Source: Spisula solida (Eukaryota; Mollusca; Bivalvia; Venerida; Mactridae). From it: a stretch of 64,000 nucleotides of DNA. Positions within the stretch are counted from its first letter, which is position 1. Each line of letters begins with the position of its first letter. The stretch spans positions 1,996,501 through 2,060,500 of the forward strand of contig OX365944.1 of NCBI GenBank assembly GCA_947247005.1, given 5' to 3'. A program made the position numbers and the translations under genes. A model generated the notes under the pieces. That model did not search any database. It had not been told where the DNA came from and was given only the letters and a program-made list of their open reading frames with translations. Shown here one piece after another: positions 1 through 10,397 of this stretch.

Positions 1-733
1 GTAGCGCACCGTACTTTGTCTCGCCCTAAGTTCTGTGTCACTAAAATTAATACTTTCGTCAACATGGGCTCTGCGTTGCCCATTGGTCTGTGTCACTCTG
101 TGTACAATAATTATGTAAGACAGTCTAGTTCTGTACTACCCGATGCTCTTCGTAGTCCTTACACTATGTCACATTATGCTCTATACAAACCAATTCTTTA
201 CTTCATCTAGTGCTCTACGTCACTCGTGCTTTATAAGACCCTGTCTCTGTGTTAAGCCTTGCTGAGCTCGTTCAACAAGCGTATTTTATTCATCCGAACA
301 TGGTCTAGGAACTGGACTAACCACTGATGTATGAGGTTACGTTACCCTTGCTCAACGTTAACCCTTGATCTACGTTACTACGGTATGTTATGGACGCCCC
401 ACCGGCTGTATGTCACCCCATGCTATGTATAACACCGCGGTCTTTGTCAATCATTAAACAATATACAAGTACAGCAGCTTTGCTAGCAATGTTTGGTCAA
501 ACTTTGGTCAGTTTTGTACTAAATTTTGAATCTTGGTATTGCCTACGTCCTTAAACCAGGACTGTATGATTAGAATGAAAGGTCATTTAACGACCAACAA
601 TTCAGTAGGCTTAACCATTATACAGGTATAATGTTTCTGACCTTGAATTTAAAATGTAGTTTAAACAGATCAATCAGGGGTATATAGAAATCTTTTAATG
701 ATTGTCCAAGGTAGAGATTCATAACGAACCCCT
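1..733. other. No gene seen
   Basis: AT-rich DNA with no convincing coding region. A 64-codon open frame at 16-210 lacks an ATG at its start and resembles no family I know. Nothing repeated is evident. Confidence 0.5.
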
Positions 734-788
734 CATTTTGTGAATGATGAGACTAAAACACAGCCATAGTCTCATCATTCACAAAATG
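734..788. repeat. Perfect 21-bp inverted repeat (hairpin)
   Basis: Arms at 734-754 and 768-788 are exact reverse complements (CATTTTGTGAATGATGAGAC...), separated by a 13-nt loop. The arm length is far above chance for a random 55-bp stretch. It could be the residue of a small foldback element or a cruciform-forming site. No RNA gene family is recognised. Confidence 0.85.
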
Positions 789-896
789 TTGTTGATTTAT
801 TTTAAATACTCAATTGGTTACTGGTAGCTCAACAGTCGATACTTTAGTTTATACTAATTTATTTAAGGTATACAGTATTATGAAACAACTTATATT

Positions 897-1092
897 AATT
901 ACTCTGGACACCTCATTCCTGATGTTATCGATCGCCACGAGAGTATGAAAGAAGAGAAGCCAGTTTCCTCTTCTTGCTGAGCGTCAAGCAAGGGAACATC
1001 TGGTACCATTTTTATTTCGTCTTTGGTACGACGCGACCAGGGACTTCACGCACTCGAAGCGGACGCTATACCACTAGGCTATTGAGGAGGCG
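897..1092 (-). mobile_element. Degraded tRNA-headed SINE
   Basis: Read on the minus strand, the segment starts with a tRNA-like head: an A-box-like TAGCCTAGTGG at 1071-1081, followed by GCGTCCGCTTCGAGTGCG, which resembles an anticodon arm. The B box is mostly missing, so the head is internally deleted. The body continues through CTTGACGCTCAGCAAGAAG to CATTCCTGATG/GTCCAGAGTAAT-type sequence. I associate this body with tRNA-derived SINEs of bivalves (recalled family knowledge, not searched). The exact 3' end and any target duplication are not resolved. Confidence 0.55.
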
Positions 1093-1099
1093 GTGTCAC

Positions 1100-1535
1100 T
1101 TTCTGTCTTAACATTCCCTTTATAACATTAAGAGATTATCTATAAGATTATCCCCTGGATTATATCCGTATGTTATATAATACACACTTATAATGGATTA
1201 TAAATAAGATAAATGTTCACAGATGATTGGTAATGAAATATTGGTCCTCTCTGATTGACATAATCTACGTGTTTGTCGTATACTTACTACAAATGTAGTT
1301 CATAAATAAAATCAAACAATACAAACTCCAGGATTTATCGACGTTTCGGCTTAAGTTGGCAAGCTTTGGTGGAACAAAATCCCCTTATTTGACTTTGGAT
1401 TAAAAGTCACATCGACTGTATTTCATTCACATGGATACTTGTACTAAATTGTCCGGTTATTGGAGGAAATTCTCATAGACCTTTACCAGTACACGTACCG
1501 TATTTGACAAGTTTGGTATCTGTCGACCCGGGATC
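1100..1535. other. No gene seen
   Basis: AT-rich sequence without long open frames, repeats or recognisable signals. Confidence 0.5.
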
Positions 1536-1539
1536 AAAC

Positions 1540-1618
1540 CTGCAAGTCCCGGTCGGGATTCCAACCAGGGACCTCTCGATCCCTTATCAAGTGGGACTCT
1601 CAAACTACCGGTACTAGA
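1540..1618 (-). repeat. Degenerate tRNA-like segment
   Basis: On the minus strand a GGTAGTTTGAGAGTCCCACTT stretch, with an A-box-like position, is followed by a B-box-like GGTTGGAATCCCGACC. This resembles the promoter head of a tRNA-derived SINE. The cloverleaf does not fold cleanly and the body was not identified, so a functional tRNA gene is unlikely. Confidence 0.35.
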
Positions 1619-1619
1619 T

Positions 1620-2510
1620 CAACACTGGATACACTTGTGTCAAGGATAAATTATATACAGTAAAGTTTCGCTTATAAGATCATTAAAAACATGGGGACCT
1701 TTTCTGTCCTTATATTAATATTTTCGTTCTTGAAAATTGTAATTATCTACACGATTTTAAATTGTCAAATTAGCTTTTATTACTACATTTATATAATTTC
1801 ATTTTAGCTGGCCGACACTATTTCAATAATTTGAAGATTTAATCAGTTATTGCGGTAATCTAGCCCGAATCTTAAACACTGAGCGCCGAGCAAAGGGGGT
1901 ATTATAATATATTGACGACGTTTGTGTTGCGATATGAATGGCATGACACAATGCCTGGAGAACAATGAAACTCAAAGACCAAATGTGGCTGCATATACTC
2001 AGTATACGCACACGCCGTATGATTAGTATTATGTTATAGTGCGCACATGATTATGTGGTATTTACAAACATGAATCGGTTTGGTCAACTGTTGCAAAATT
2101 GGTTTTACAAATTAATACCAAAGCAAATAGATAAGGTCAGTATTGTACTCAAAACATCACTGATGAATCTGATTAACCCGCCTTTCTTGTAATCCTGGAC
2201 GCACTACAGGAGTGATGTTTGATATTGAAATTCATGCGTATTTAAGGTATTCTCAAATACATTTAAAATGATACATGATCTATATACATTGAATACCAAA
2301 TACAACTTATAATAATATATATTTGTTATATTTTATATAGAGTTCGCGCATTTGACTATCATTGAGAAATAATGAATTAATTGACCCTTCGTGCGCTGTC
2401 ATTTTAACTCGGGAATGTTCATTCTTCCTTTCTTCCTTACATAATTAGATATACGCAGGTATTCAATCGCCACAGAGTTTCTCAAGCCAATACTCGTTGG
2501 TTCATTTACT
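1620..2510. other. No gene seen
   Basis: AT-rich intergenic sequence, including a very AT-rich patch near 2300-2340. No coding region or repeat was found. Confidence 0.5.
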
Positions 2511-2975
2511 CTCACTGCTCATTAACACTGGTCACTCACACTGGTCACTAACACTGGTCACTAACACTGGTCACTCACACTGGTCACTAACACTAGTCAT
2601 TAACACTGGTCACTCATACTGGTCACCAACACTGGTCACTCACACTGGTCACTCACACTGGTCACTCACACTGGTCACTAACACTGGTCATTAACACTGG
2701 TCACTAACACTGGTCACTAACACTGGTCATTAACACTGGTCATTAACACTGGTCACTCACACTGGTCACTCACACTGGTCATTAACACTGGTCACTCACA
2801 CTGGTCACTAACACTGGTCACTCACACTGCTCACTAACACTGGTCACTAACACTGGTCACTCACACTGCTCACTAACACTGGTCACTAACACTGGTCACT
2901 CACACTGGTCACTCACACTGGTCACTCACACTGGTCACTCACACCGGTCACTCCCCCGGTCACTTACACCGGGAC
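2511..2975 (+). repeat. 13-bp minisatellite (about 34 copies)
   Basis: Tandem array of the unit ACTGGTCACTAAC and its variant ACTGGTCACTCAC, plus rarer ATTAAC and GCTCACT variants. A period of 13 nt gives an open frame repeating every 39 nt (13 residues), which explains the artefactual 65-codon frame at 2497-2694. Units drift at the right edge (CACACCGG, CCCCCGG), as expected where an array decays. Confidence 0.95.
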
Positions 2976-3984
2976 AGCTAACCATCGAGCATACGTATAC
3001 CAGATTCCATTCTTACAGTATATGTATATTACATGTATTTGATCCAATCAATTTCACTATCACTGGTTTTTACGCAATCACAAGAGCAAATCGTGCTATA
3101 TAATAATATATCGGTCCTGTAGATTTGTGTAGTGGACCTTGTGCTTACGCGTTATATACATGTTCTTCTCTTAATTTTTTATTCAGTAAACAAAAGTCAA
3201 ATATAGAAATAAGAACATTATGCTAATAGAGTAGGATCGGTTAGTAAGTCTCCGGACGAGACCGTCGTATCTTTAATCAGTGTTACAACATTTGGAACCT
3301 GATTAGTGACATGTTAATACTAGTTGTCAACCTAGTTTGTATGCAAACCGGTGTCAACTGGTTTCTAAATTGTAACATTATGCATGGACGAACAGCTTTT
3401 GTTATACAGTACAAAAAGAAACAGGGTCGGTGACCGAAATAACATAAGGCGAAACTCGCATTAAATTTACAAAGACAAGTTAAAAGCTTGACTCAAACTA
3501 GTACTATATAGTCTATATGCACGTTGGTTAAAACTGTTTTTGTTTAATAGTTAATAGTTTGTTTCAGTACAAGTGCAACGAACAAAAAGGTTCCTTGCAA
3601 TAGCACTAAAAATGGTGCTTGTTTAGTGTCATAACTCTGGGACGATTTTGTAAGGATTCGAGACTTAGAAATGGCAGGTTAACCTTTTTCTTATTAATTC
3701 CAATAATTTGTTTTCTGGCCATGCTATTGCCGCGTATCGTGTCTATGCTACCTTGAATCAACTGTTCTTGTAAATCATAAGCTGAAAGTTGCATACGTGT
3801 GTACATATTACCAGACATAATACGAGGAGGGATGGGCAGGTACGGTGCACTGTGCACTGTGCGTATAATAAAGGTGTCTCATTAGTCAAAACTGAATGAC
3901 CTTTCAAATTAGATTGACAATACAACTAATAAAGCCTTTGTCTTTATTGTTATCTAACGTCGGTATTACAAATTCTTAACATTG
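2976..3984. other. No recognisable gene; one 83-codon open frame
   Basis: The only notable open frame is on the minus strand at 3606-3857 (83 codons, rich in K/R/N). It matches no motif I know and shows no splice or promoter context, so it is not called as a gene. The rest is AT-rich and featureless. Confidence 0.45.
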
Positions 3985-4175
3985 TACGTATGTATGATGC
4001 CCTATCTATGTCTTCGTACGACAAACGTACGATTTGCCTATGGTTAATGGGTCAAATTAGGCATTTAAGATTGTACAAAATTCGTACGATTGTTATACGC
4101 CAAGCGCACCAGACAGTTGTACGAATACGCGACATCGTACGAGCACTATGTGACAATCGCACGACACTCGTAAAC
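3985..4175. repeat. Degenerate CGTACGA-type satellite
   Basis: The palindromic core TCGTACGA or near variants recur about eight times in roughly 190 bp (for example TTCGTACGAC, AACGTACGATT, ATTCGTACGATTG, ATCGTACGAG, AATCGCACGAC), at irregular spacing of about 10-40 nt. This looks like an old, diverged tandem repeat. It overlaps a 94-codon open frame at 3990-4274 that is probably a by-product of the repeat. Confidence 0.6.
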
Positions 4176-4405
4176 ACATATCTTTTTTACTATACAAGCA
4201 TATATATGAGCCAGTCTCCAGGAAAACCTGCTATTTTGACAAAAAAATTGGATTTTGAAATTTTTAATATTTAAAATAGCAATCTTAATGAAGCAAAATG
4301 CAAAAGAATATTTGTTAGTATCTTGATTTTTAAGAAAGTTACAGCTGTTTTGTAGAGGCCCTATTCAAAGCCTTTTTGCGTGACGTCGCGGACGTAACTC
4401 AAATT

Positions 4406-4540
4406 ATTAAGCCGTGTTTCCATGGAGCGTATTTTTTCGGCGCGTAATTACGCGCCGATTACGCGCTGAAAAACTGTTTCCATGAAGCTGAAAACAGACG
4501 CGTATTTTCTCATTATTACGCATGCGTTTATTGATATTTT
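4406..4540 (+). repeat. Palindrome and direct repeats upstream of the Harbinger-like exon
   Basis: CGGCGCGTAATTACGCGCCG at 4438-4457 is a perfect 20-bp palindrome. Around it, TTTCCATGGAGCGTATTTT (from 4418) recurs in altered form as TTTCCATGAAGC followed by GACGCGTATTTT. Such short GC-rich repeats lie just inside the ends of PIF/Harbinger elements, and this block sits directly 5' of the transposase-like exon, so it is plausibly that element's subterminal region. The outer terminal inverted repeat was not identified. Confidence 0.5.
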
Positions 4541-4548
4541 GAACAAAA

Positions 4549-5088
4549 ATGGCGTCGCAGATACAACAAAAAATATCTCTCCATTTGCTTATGGCTCAAG
4601 TGGAGGAGCAAGACATGGAGGCGATGGTGCTTGCGTTTGTGCTCCGAGAGAAACTTATGCTGCACAAACGCAGGCATCGGTTTTGGATCCATAACATCAT
4701 TAAACGAAGGAAGAAGTTTGGCGCCTTCTACCATCTACAGAAGCACTTAGAACTAGACGTCGAAAAGTTTCATGAGTACTTTCGGATGTCACCACAACAG
4801 ATGGAAAACATTCTGGGATTCGTTGGTCCCCTCATAAGCAAGAAAACGACAGTGCGAGAAACAATCGAACCCAATCAGAGACTTATAAGGTAACATAGTA
4901 CTTTACTTTGCACCTGTCTTAAGGCAGATGATTTCAAACTTTAAATAATGTTTAGAGCAGATCATTTCTAAGTTCAGTATATGTTTACAAAACGTCATGG
5001 CATTTTCAAAAGGTATATACTATATGCAGGATGTTATTACAGGTCTGCACTCCGTGTTGCAACCCTGTTCGCCTATAAACTTAGATAG
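4549..5088 (+). pseudogene. Harbinger-type (HARBI1-like) transposase, N-terminal exons only
   Basis: The ATG at 4549 has a favourable AAAATGGCG context and opens 113 residues up to a splice donor at 4890 (AAG|GTAACA). The protein carries a basic stretch (residues 40-55, KRRHRFWIHNIIKRRKKF), then FGAFYHLQKHLEL and FRMSPQQMENILGFVGPLI (residues 78-97). This is the N-terminal signature of PIF/Harbinger DDE transposases and HARBI1 proteins. An acceptor at 5040-5042 (TTATTACAG) keeps the frame and adds RSALRVATLFAYKLR before TAG at 5086-5088. SALRVAT fits the family's next block (ERLxxTLRxLATG), supporting a 153-nt intron (4890-5042). The DDE catalytic domain is absent downstream, so this is a truncated, non-functional transposon copy. 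The family call is fairly safe; the splice model is inference. Confidence 0.75.
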
Positions 5089-5089
5089 C

Positions 5090-6845
5090 AAAATTATTTC
5101 AATTGATGGTATAATTGTTTTGACTGCCTCAAATATAAAACCAATGGACACCTTATCATTTAACAAACACTAGATATAGCTTGGGGTGGATACACCACTT
5201 TATTCAGCTTTTGTTACACATGAAATACAGTGAGCTAAACAGCATCTTATAGGCTGAAAAACTGTTGTCCAGTTTGTTGATCAACCCCGACTTGTTGCTG
5301 TTGGTCGTAACAGACGGATGGCATTATCAGAACTCGATTACAACACATATTATTAAAGTTATAAAACTTGACAACAAGTTTTACAATCCATCAGTTGTAT
5401 GAACTCATTGTTGGACATTTTGATATTTCTGGTTGATATATTGTATATTGTGTGGTAAGGTTATAAACTTGTTATTATCGTCTGTAGAAACTGAGTATAG
5501 TTACATACAAACGAGTGTATATTGGATCACAGTTACGTAGAAAGAAAACAAAGTCTGTGTTGTTTCTTTGTCAAACTTATCCGTTAATTTTGCTTCAATT
5601 CAACTTAGTTTATTCGTTTAAACCAAACAGGTTTGTAACCTACACATTATTATGAAAACTGTATGAAGACAATGGGGGGCTCAGAAACAGAAAAAAAATC
5701 ATTATATAATACAGATTATTATTAAAGAAATTAATTTGTTTGCTATGTTAATTATACAGTGTACGTATAAAACAGGCTTAAAATATGAATGGTAACAAAG
5801 TTTTTCAACAAAAGTTCATAAAATTCTGATGGCAGATTAAATACTATATATGGTGTGTACGTGTTTTTTGAATGACCTCGTTAATATCACACTGCATTAT
5901 TTTAATACTAGTATTACACATATAGCACAAATGTCAGTCAGCTATTGTAGTTTGACCTACATGTTTAGTTGACTAACTTAAAATATCTTGCAAACAATCC
6001 GTTTGAAACCTTATTATTCTACTGGTTGAAAATTCAGTCAAGGACATTTTGTGTCAAAACAAGTTTTATTATTCTACTTAAATGAGAAAAAGTGGGGTTG
6101 CATTCAACATTCTTTTTTAAAAACTGTAAAAGCCACATTAGGCCTTAAACGGCTATCTTAAAAAAGCAATAACTTGGTAACCTATTTGAAGAGCCATTGA
6201 TTTTCAGCACTTTAGTTGAGTCCTAAAGGTGGAAAACACAATAAGATGGAAGAAAACGAAATACAACCTCCAGTTGGTTTGTTTACAAAATAATGAATTG
6301 TAAACAAAAGTGCACAATTTATAATCTAAGGGAAGCAACTCTTGCAGAATCCATACATTTTACTTAAATGTGATTTTTGGCATAGTATTTCGCCAGATAT
6401 ATTCAACATTCTGTCGTCAATTATTGGTCATTTGTGAATACATCCTTATACCGTGTAATTAGTCTTTTTACTTGATGATAAGAAAAAAGGGTTTTGGTAG
6501 AGATTATGTATTTACTAGTATATCTCATCCAACACGTGTGTATGGTTACTGGCACGTGGTCGTTTAATTGTGGTCGATATGTCGTAAGTATAGATCTCCC
6601 CCTCTTTTGACACACAAATAAATGTATCATTGATGAAAAATTATTTTACAGAAAAAATTATATAGTTTAAGATGTATAAATTTACATGTTATGTTTCATT
6701 TTTATTCCTTTTCAATAATACAGTTACCTGTGCTTTGACACACAAAGTGTAGATTGCCAAACAGAGAGTGTAGGGATTCAGAGATACCCTCCATGTATAC
6801 ACTTACAGTTACAAACTTCTCTCGGGTTCTGTTGGTTTGAGACTT
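5090..6845. other. No gene seen
   Basis: AT-rich sequence. I found no catalytic-domain exons of the upstream transposase, no repeats and no RNA genes. A 69-codon minus-strand frame at 6421-6630 is not convincing. Confidence 0.45.
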
Positions 6846-6850
6846 ATATT

Positions 6851-6943
6851 GGTGAATTAGCCGGGCCTCATTTATACTTTCGGTGAATTAGCCGGGCCTC
6901 ATTTATACTTTCGGTGAATTAGCCGGGCCTCATTTATACTTTC
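6851..6943 (+). repeat. 31-bp tandem repeat, three perfect copies
   Basis: Units at 6851-6881, 6882-6912 and 6913-6943 are identical (GGTGAATTAGCCGGGCCTCA...TATACTTTC). Perfect identity suggests a recent duplication or ongoing homogenisation. Confidence 0.95.
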
Positions 6944-6944
6944 G

Positions 6945-7835
6945 ATACATTGTATAACAGTGGACAGTCATAAATCCTTAAGGACCAGTTTCCGGTGTTC
7001 TCAGTTGTACGTATACATTGACAAACATATTGAATTAAGGCATAAGCCATGCAGTATATACAAATAGGTCCAAAGAAAGGTCACATATCAGATATACGGG
7101 AGGGTGCTATGTCCGCTTGTTCACATTTCTCCGGTACATTCTTCGTTCTGGAAGCATTGCCTACTTGTTCAAAATTTGTAAGAATATATTGAACCCCGGG
7201 CATTGACCGCTGATAACAATATTTAGTTATATTTAAATTATTTATATAAAACAGTATAAATGACGCAGCTCGAATTACTGTTTTGGCAAGAGTTATCTAA
7301 TTACTGTTTATTATGTTCACCAAACATTCTATATTTAACGTTTTGTATGAGAAGCATGATGATCTGATGACCTGAACGAATAACTGTAGGTAAACAAAAC
7401 AACATTTTGGTTAATTAAATAATAATATGAAATAAGCCGTATTTATGACAAGGCATTCCTTAAATGTATTATTGGACAGGAAGTGAACCTGATATCAATA
7501 ATATGTCAATATCGGTGGAGGTATTTCATGGAAACAATGTATAGAATTCCATAAACGACAGCTCATTCTGTACTCTGTAGTCTGTAGGCACTAGGAAGTC
7601 CATTATGCAATGATAAAGGCGTGGGTCGCAAAGAATAACAGTCTGCCATTTTGTGTGACAAAAAATTCGGCAGATTACCAAACAAATACCAGAGTTTATT
7701 TCTCTAGTACATAGTGTATGCGTAATGTGAACAGTGATTTAACCGTCAGATATGTCTATATAATTATCTGAAGTTGGTGTGTTGTTGTCCATACCAAGGC
7801 GACAGCCCTTATAACCAACCTTCCTGTATGTTTGT
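6945..7835. other. No gene seen
   Basis: No coding region, RNA gene or repeat recognised in this AT-rich stretch. Confidence 0.45.
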
Positions 7836-7915
7836 ATTGTCCACTTTATATGAGTATTGCCCACTTTATATAAGTATTGCCCACTTTATATAAGTATTGC
7901 CCACTTTGCATGAGT
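7836..7915 (+). repeat. 20-bp tandem repeat, four copies
   Basis: Four units of about 20 nt (TGCCCACTTTATATAAGTAT and variants). The two central copies are identical and the outer ones diverge (GTCCACTTTATATGAG, TGCCCACTTTGCATGAG). Confidence 0.9.
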
Positions 7916-8127
7916 AGAAAATTACAAAAATATTTGCCCATTATGCCTTTATATAAAACTGTGCTCCTTTTGTATGTGCCCTTCTGTAAATCCGCTGTCC
8001 TGCATATGACTGCTTCATTTCTTACAAAATGACATGTATACTGTTTCTGTTGTGGGCCAGCCTTGTCATGCGTCTCATCCTTTTGTTATATTCTTGTCAC
8101 CTGACCTGCCTCTTACTCCGGTTTAGT

Positions 8128-8252
8128 TTGACTGACTGAGGCGGCAGACTTACGGTGTGAGATGTCGTGCCGAGTACTCATGCTATGCGATGTTTTATGG
8201 TTTCAGTGCTCGGCTGTTGTAGTTGGGTGCTGCCTTCCCTGTTCAACAACAT
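8128..8252 (+). repeat. Copy of dispersed 'GCAGCACT / GCACAGAAAACA' repeat
   Basis: GTGCTCGGCTG followed by GGGTGCTGCCTTCCCTGTTC near 8209-8245 is the reverse complement of a motif scattered through 31-61 kb. TTGACTGACTGAGGCGGCAGACT at 8130-8152 recurs nearly identically around 61089-61111, beside another copy, which strengthens the idea of one dispersed element. Boundaries are unknown. Confidence 0.55.
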
Positions 8253-8259
8253 GTATTTA

Positions 8260-9190
8260 TTATCTTATTGACTGGGTTGTTATATAACCGTACATGGAAT
8301 ATATTACCAATCACTACTAACTTGTACTTTGACACGTCACCACTAAGTCTAGCACATAGAGGTGTAGTCAAACCAATCCATTGCTCGCAGTTAACTGTCC
8401 GATGGATGGACAGGTCAGAGCAGCCATTACGCGTGACAGCAAGCTTGTCTATTGAATGACATGACCACAGTCAACGTCACGGGGAACGTTTACTATCAAG
8501 TATTCGTACCTGCATCGTTCCGGTGACCACCGAGTTCTCTATCCACGGCGTTAACATACACATTCAAAAGATAAATAATAATTAAACTCAAATTAAAATA
8601 GAAACAACAGACCATTTTCCCACTTACGAATTCTGATCACCTCGGCTTTCATGCATTCAATTTGCAATTTACCGATGGAAACGAAAATAGACGAGCTGTT
8701 ATTATTGCTATAACGTAAATTTAATCCACACGACCGTGAACCTTTGAAACAAACACACATTTTAATGTGATCCTATGTTGACCCAATGAACGTATACATA
8801 TGGGCCAAGGATGTTGTTGTACGTATATATATTATAAATGTATAATCAGTTCACGAACCTATAAAATGTCTCAGTTTTCTTCTTGATATATTGTTCAGTT
8901 GTCTATGCGATTAAAAAACAAGACCAGCCAAGGACAGATATAGTTCAACAACTTCAGTACATACGGTCCGTGTACTTCTATATACTTCTCGTACATATAG
9001 TCGATGGAGGTATGGAATGGGTTACAAATATTGTTCTGTTAAACTTTTACCACCTTTTATAAGGTAAAATTTTAATTATTAACACATGGAAAACTAGAGA
9101 CATTTTATTCAAACAACATTACAAGCAGTATAGGCAGTATCAGCCATCACGATAAATAACAACACGAGGAACAGAGGAAACAATAGAAGA
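8260..9190. other. No gene seen
   Basis: Includes part of a 78-codon frame (8223-8459) with no recognisable motif. Otherwise AT-rich and featureless. Confidence 0.45.
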
Positions 9191-9194
9191 CCAT

Positions 9195-9560
9195 TATCTA
9201 CAATATAACATCAGAAACAACATAAACACAGCAGCAGAAATAACACAACACTAACGTCAACAACAAAGGCTCCGACAGCAGCAGCAGCGGCAACAACAAC
9301 GACGACGTCAACAACAACAACAACACAACATGCAGCATCGAGATCGCCACCAACAACATAAATACAAAGAACTAAAGCTACGGCTATGACAACAAATACG
9401 ACTACAATGCACGTCAACTAAAACAACAATAATAAATGCAACAACAGTATCAACTACGACTACAACAACGATGAACCAACATCACCATCAGCAACAACAA
9501 CATTGATGAAACAAGTGCAACAAAACCAACAGCAGCAACAACAACGTCATCAATTGCAAC
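9195..9560 (+). repeat. Interrupted CAA/CAG/CGA triplet tract
   Basis: Long run dominated by ACA-ACA and GCAGCA triplets with many point interruptions. It makes low-complexity frames on the minus strand (poly Val/Ala/Leu at 9211-9417 and 9488-9697) that should not be taken as genes. Confidence 0.85.
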
Positions 9561-9599
9561 AACCAGATCAAATGTAAGAAACATAAACAACAAATGCGA

Positions 9600-10395
9600 C
9601 TACATGACGTTATATCACCCTCCTGAGTGATTGTCAAGAAATGGTGTGGCCTGTAGAATGGGAAAACTATTTCATATTTTATGTTAAACAGGTCCAAATC
9701 GCGGTCTAGTGTTCTGGTTTAAACAAGGCAACACTCATTGCTTAAAGGAATTTCAATGGTCACCGATCAGCTATTTTAGGAGAAGAAAATTTTCAACGTT
9801 TTCAATATAGCCATATTGAGAAAACAGACCAATTGAAATTTCTGTAAAATCCCATTCAAACTGGACATGTAGTTTATGACCATTGTTTCTTTTTTTCCCT
9901 ATAAACTAGCCCATGCCCTCACTGCCATGTATTTATCGAATCAACATGGCTAGAAGCAATCTGAGATCAAGGCTGTAAAGTTGTGTAAGTAGTTTACGTG
10001 GGGATGTTGTTTTGAACGAATTTATGCTGGACGGAGTATATTATCATAAAATTAAGGTGAGCTATCAAAACAAATTCACAAAAGGCATTTTTCTGTAACG
10101 GAATATAAAGGTAAATAAATGGGTTTCCTTGACAACAAGTGTCGACTCACCGACTTTTGCCCGATTGCATATTCCAAATAACGGAATACTATAGCCTACC
10201 ATATATGGGATACAGTCGGTCGTTTTTTGCAATTGTGAGTGTAGGTTCATGATGCAAGCCCATAGTCCGTCCTTTCACCAGTCGTGTCCTAAAATCATCT
10301 GTTCTAATAACATGCGTGTGAATCATGTCAAATATGTTCGAATCCTTAGGCGGAAAATAGTTTCTATTTTTTTATAAATAAGTTAACAATTGGTT
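9600..10395. other. No gene seen
   Basis: AT-rich. A 61-codon minus-strand frame at 10065-10250 is not supported by any motif. Confidence 0.45.
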
Positions 10396-10397
10396 TA

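Noticed and set aside
2497..2694. 65-codon open frame rich in Thr/Gly/His/Trp/Ser
   Set aside because: Direct translation of the 13-bp minisatellite; frame persistence follows from the 39-nt super-period.
2497..2975. CRISPR array
   Set aside because: The repeats are contiguous 13-mers without spacers, and the genome is eukaryotic.
3606..3857. 83-codon basic minus-strand frame
   Set aside because: No motif or context; too short to call.
9211..9697. Hydrophobic open frames resembling membrane proteins
   Set aside because: Antisense translation of an interrupted CAA/CAG tract.
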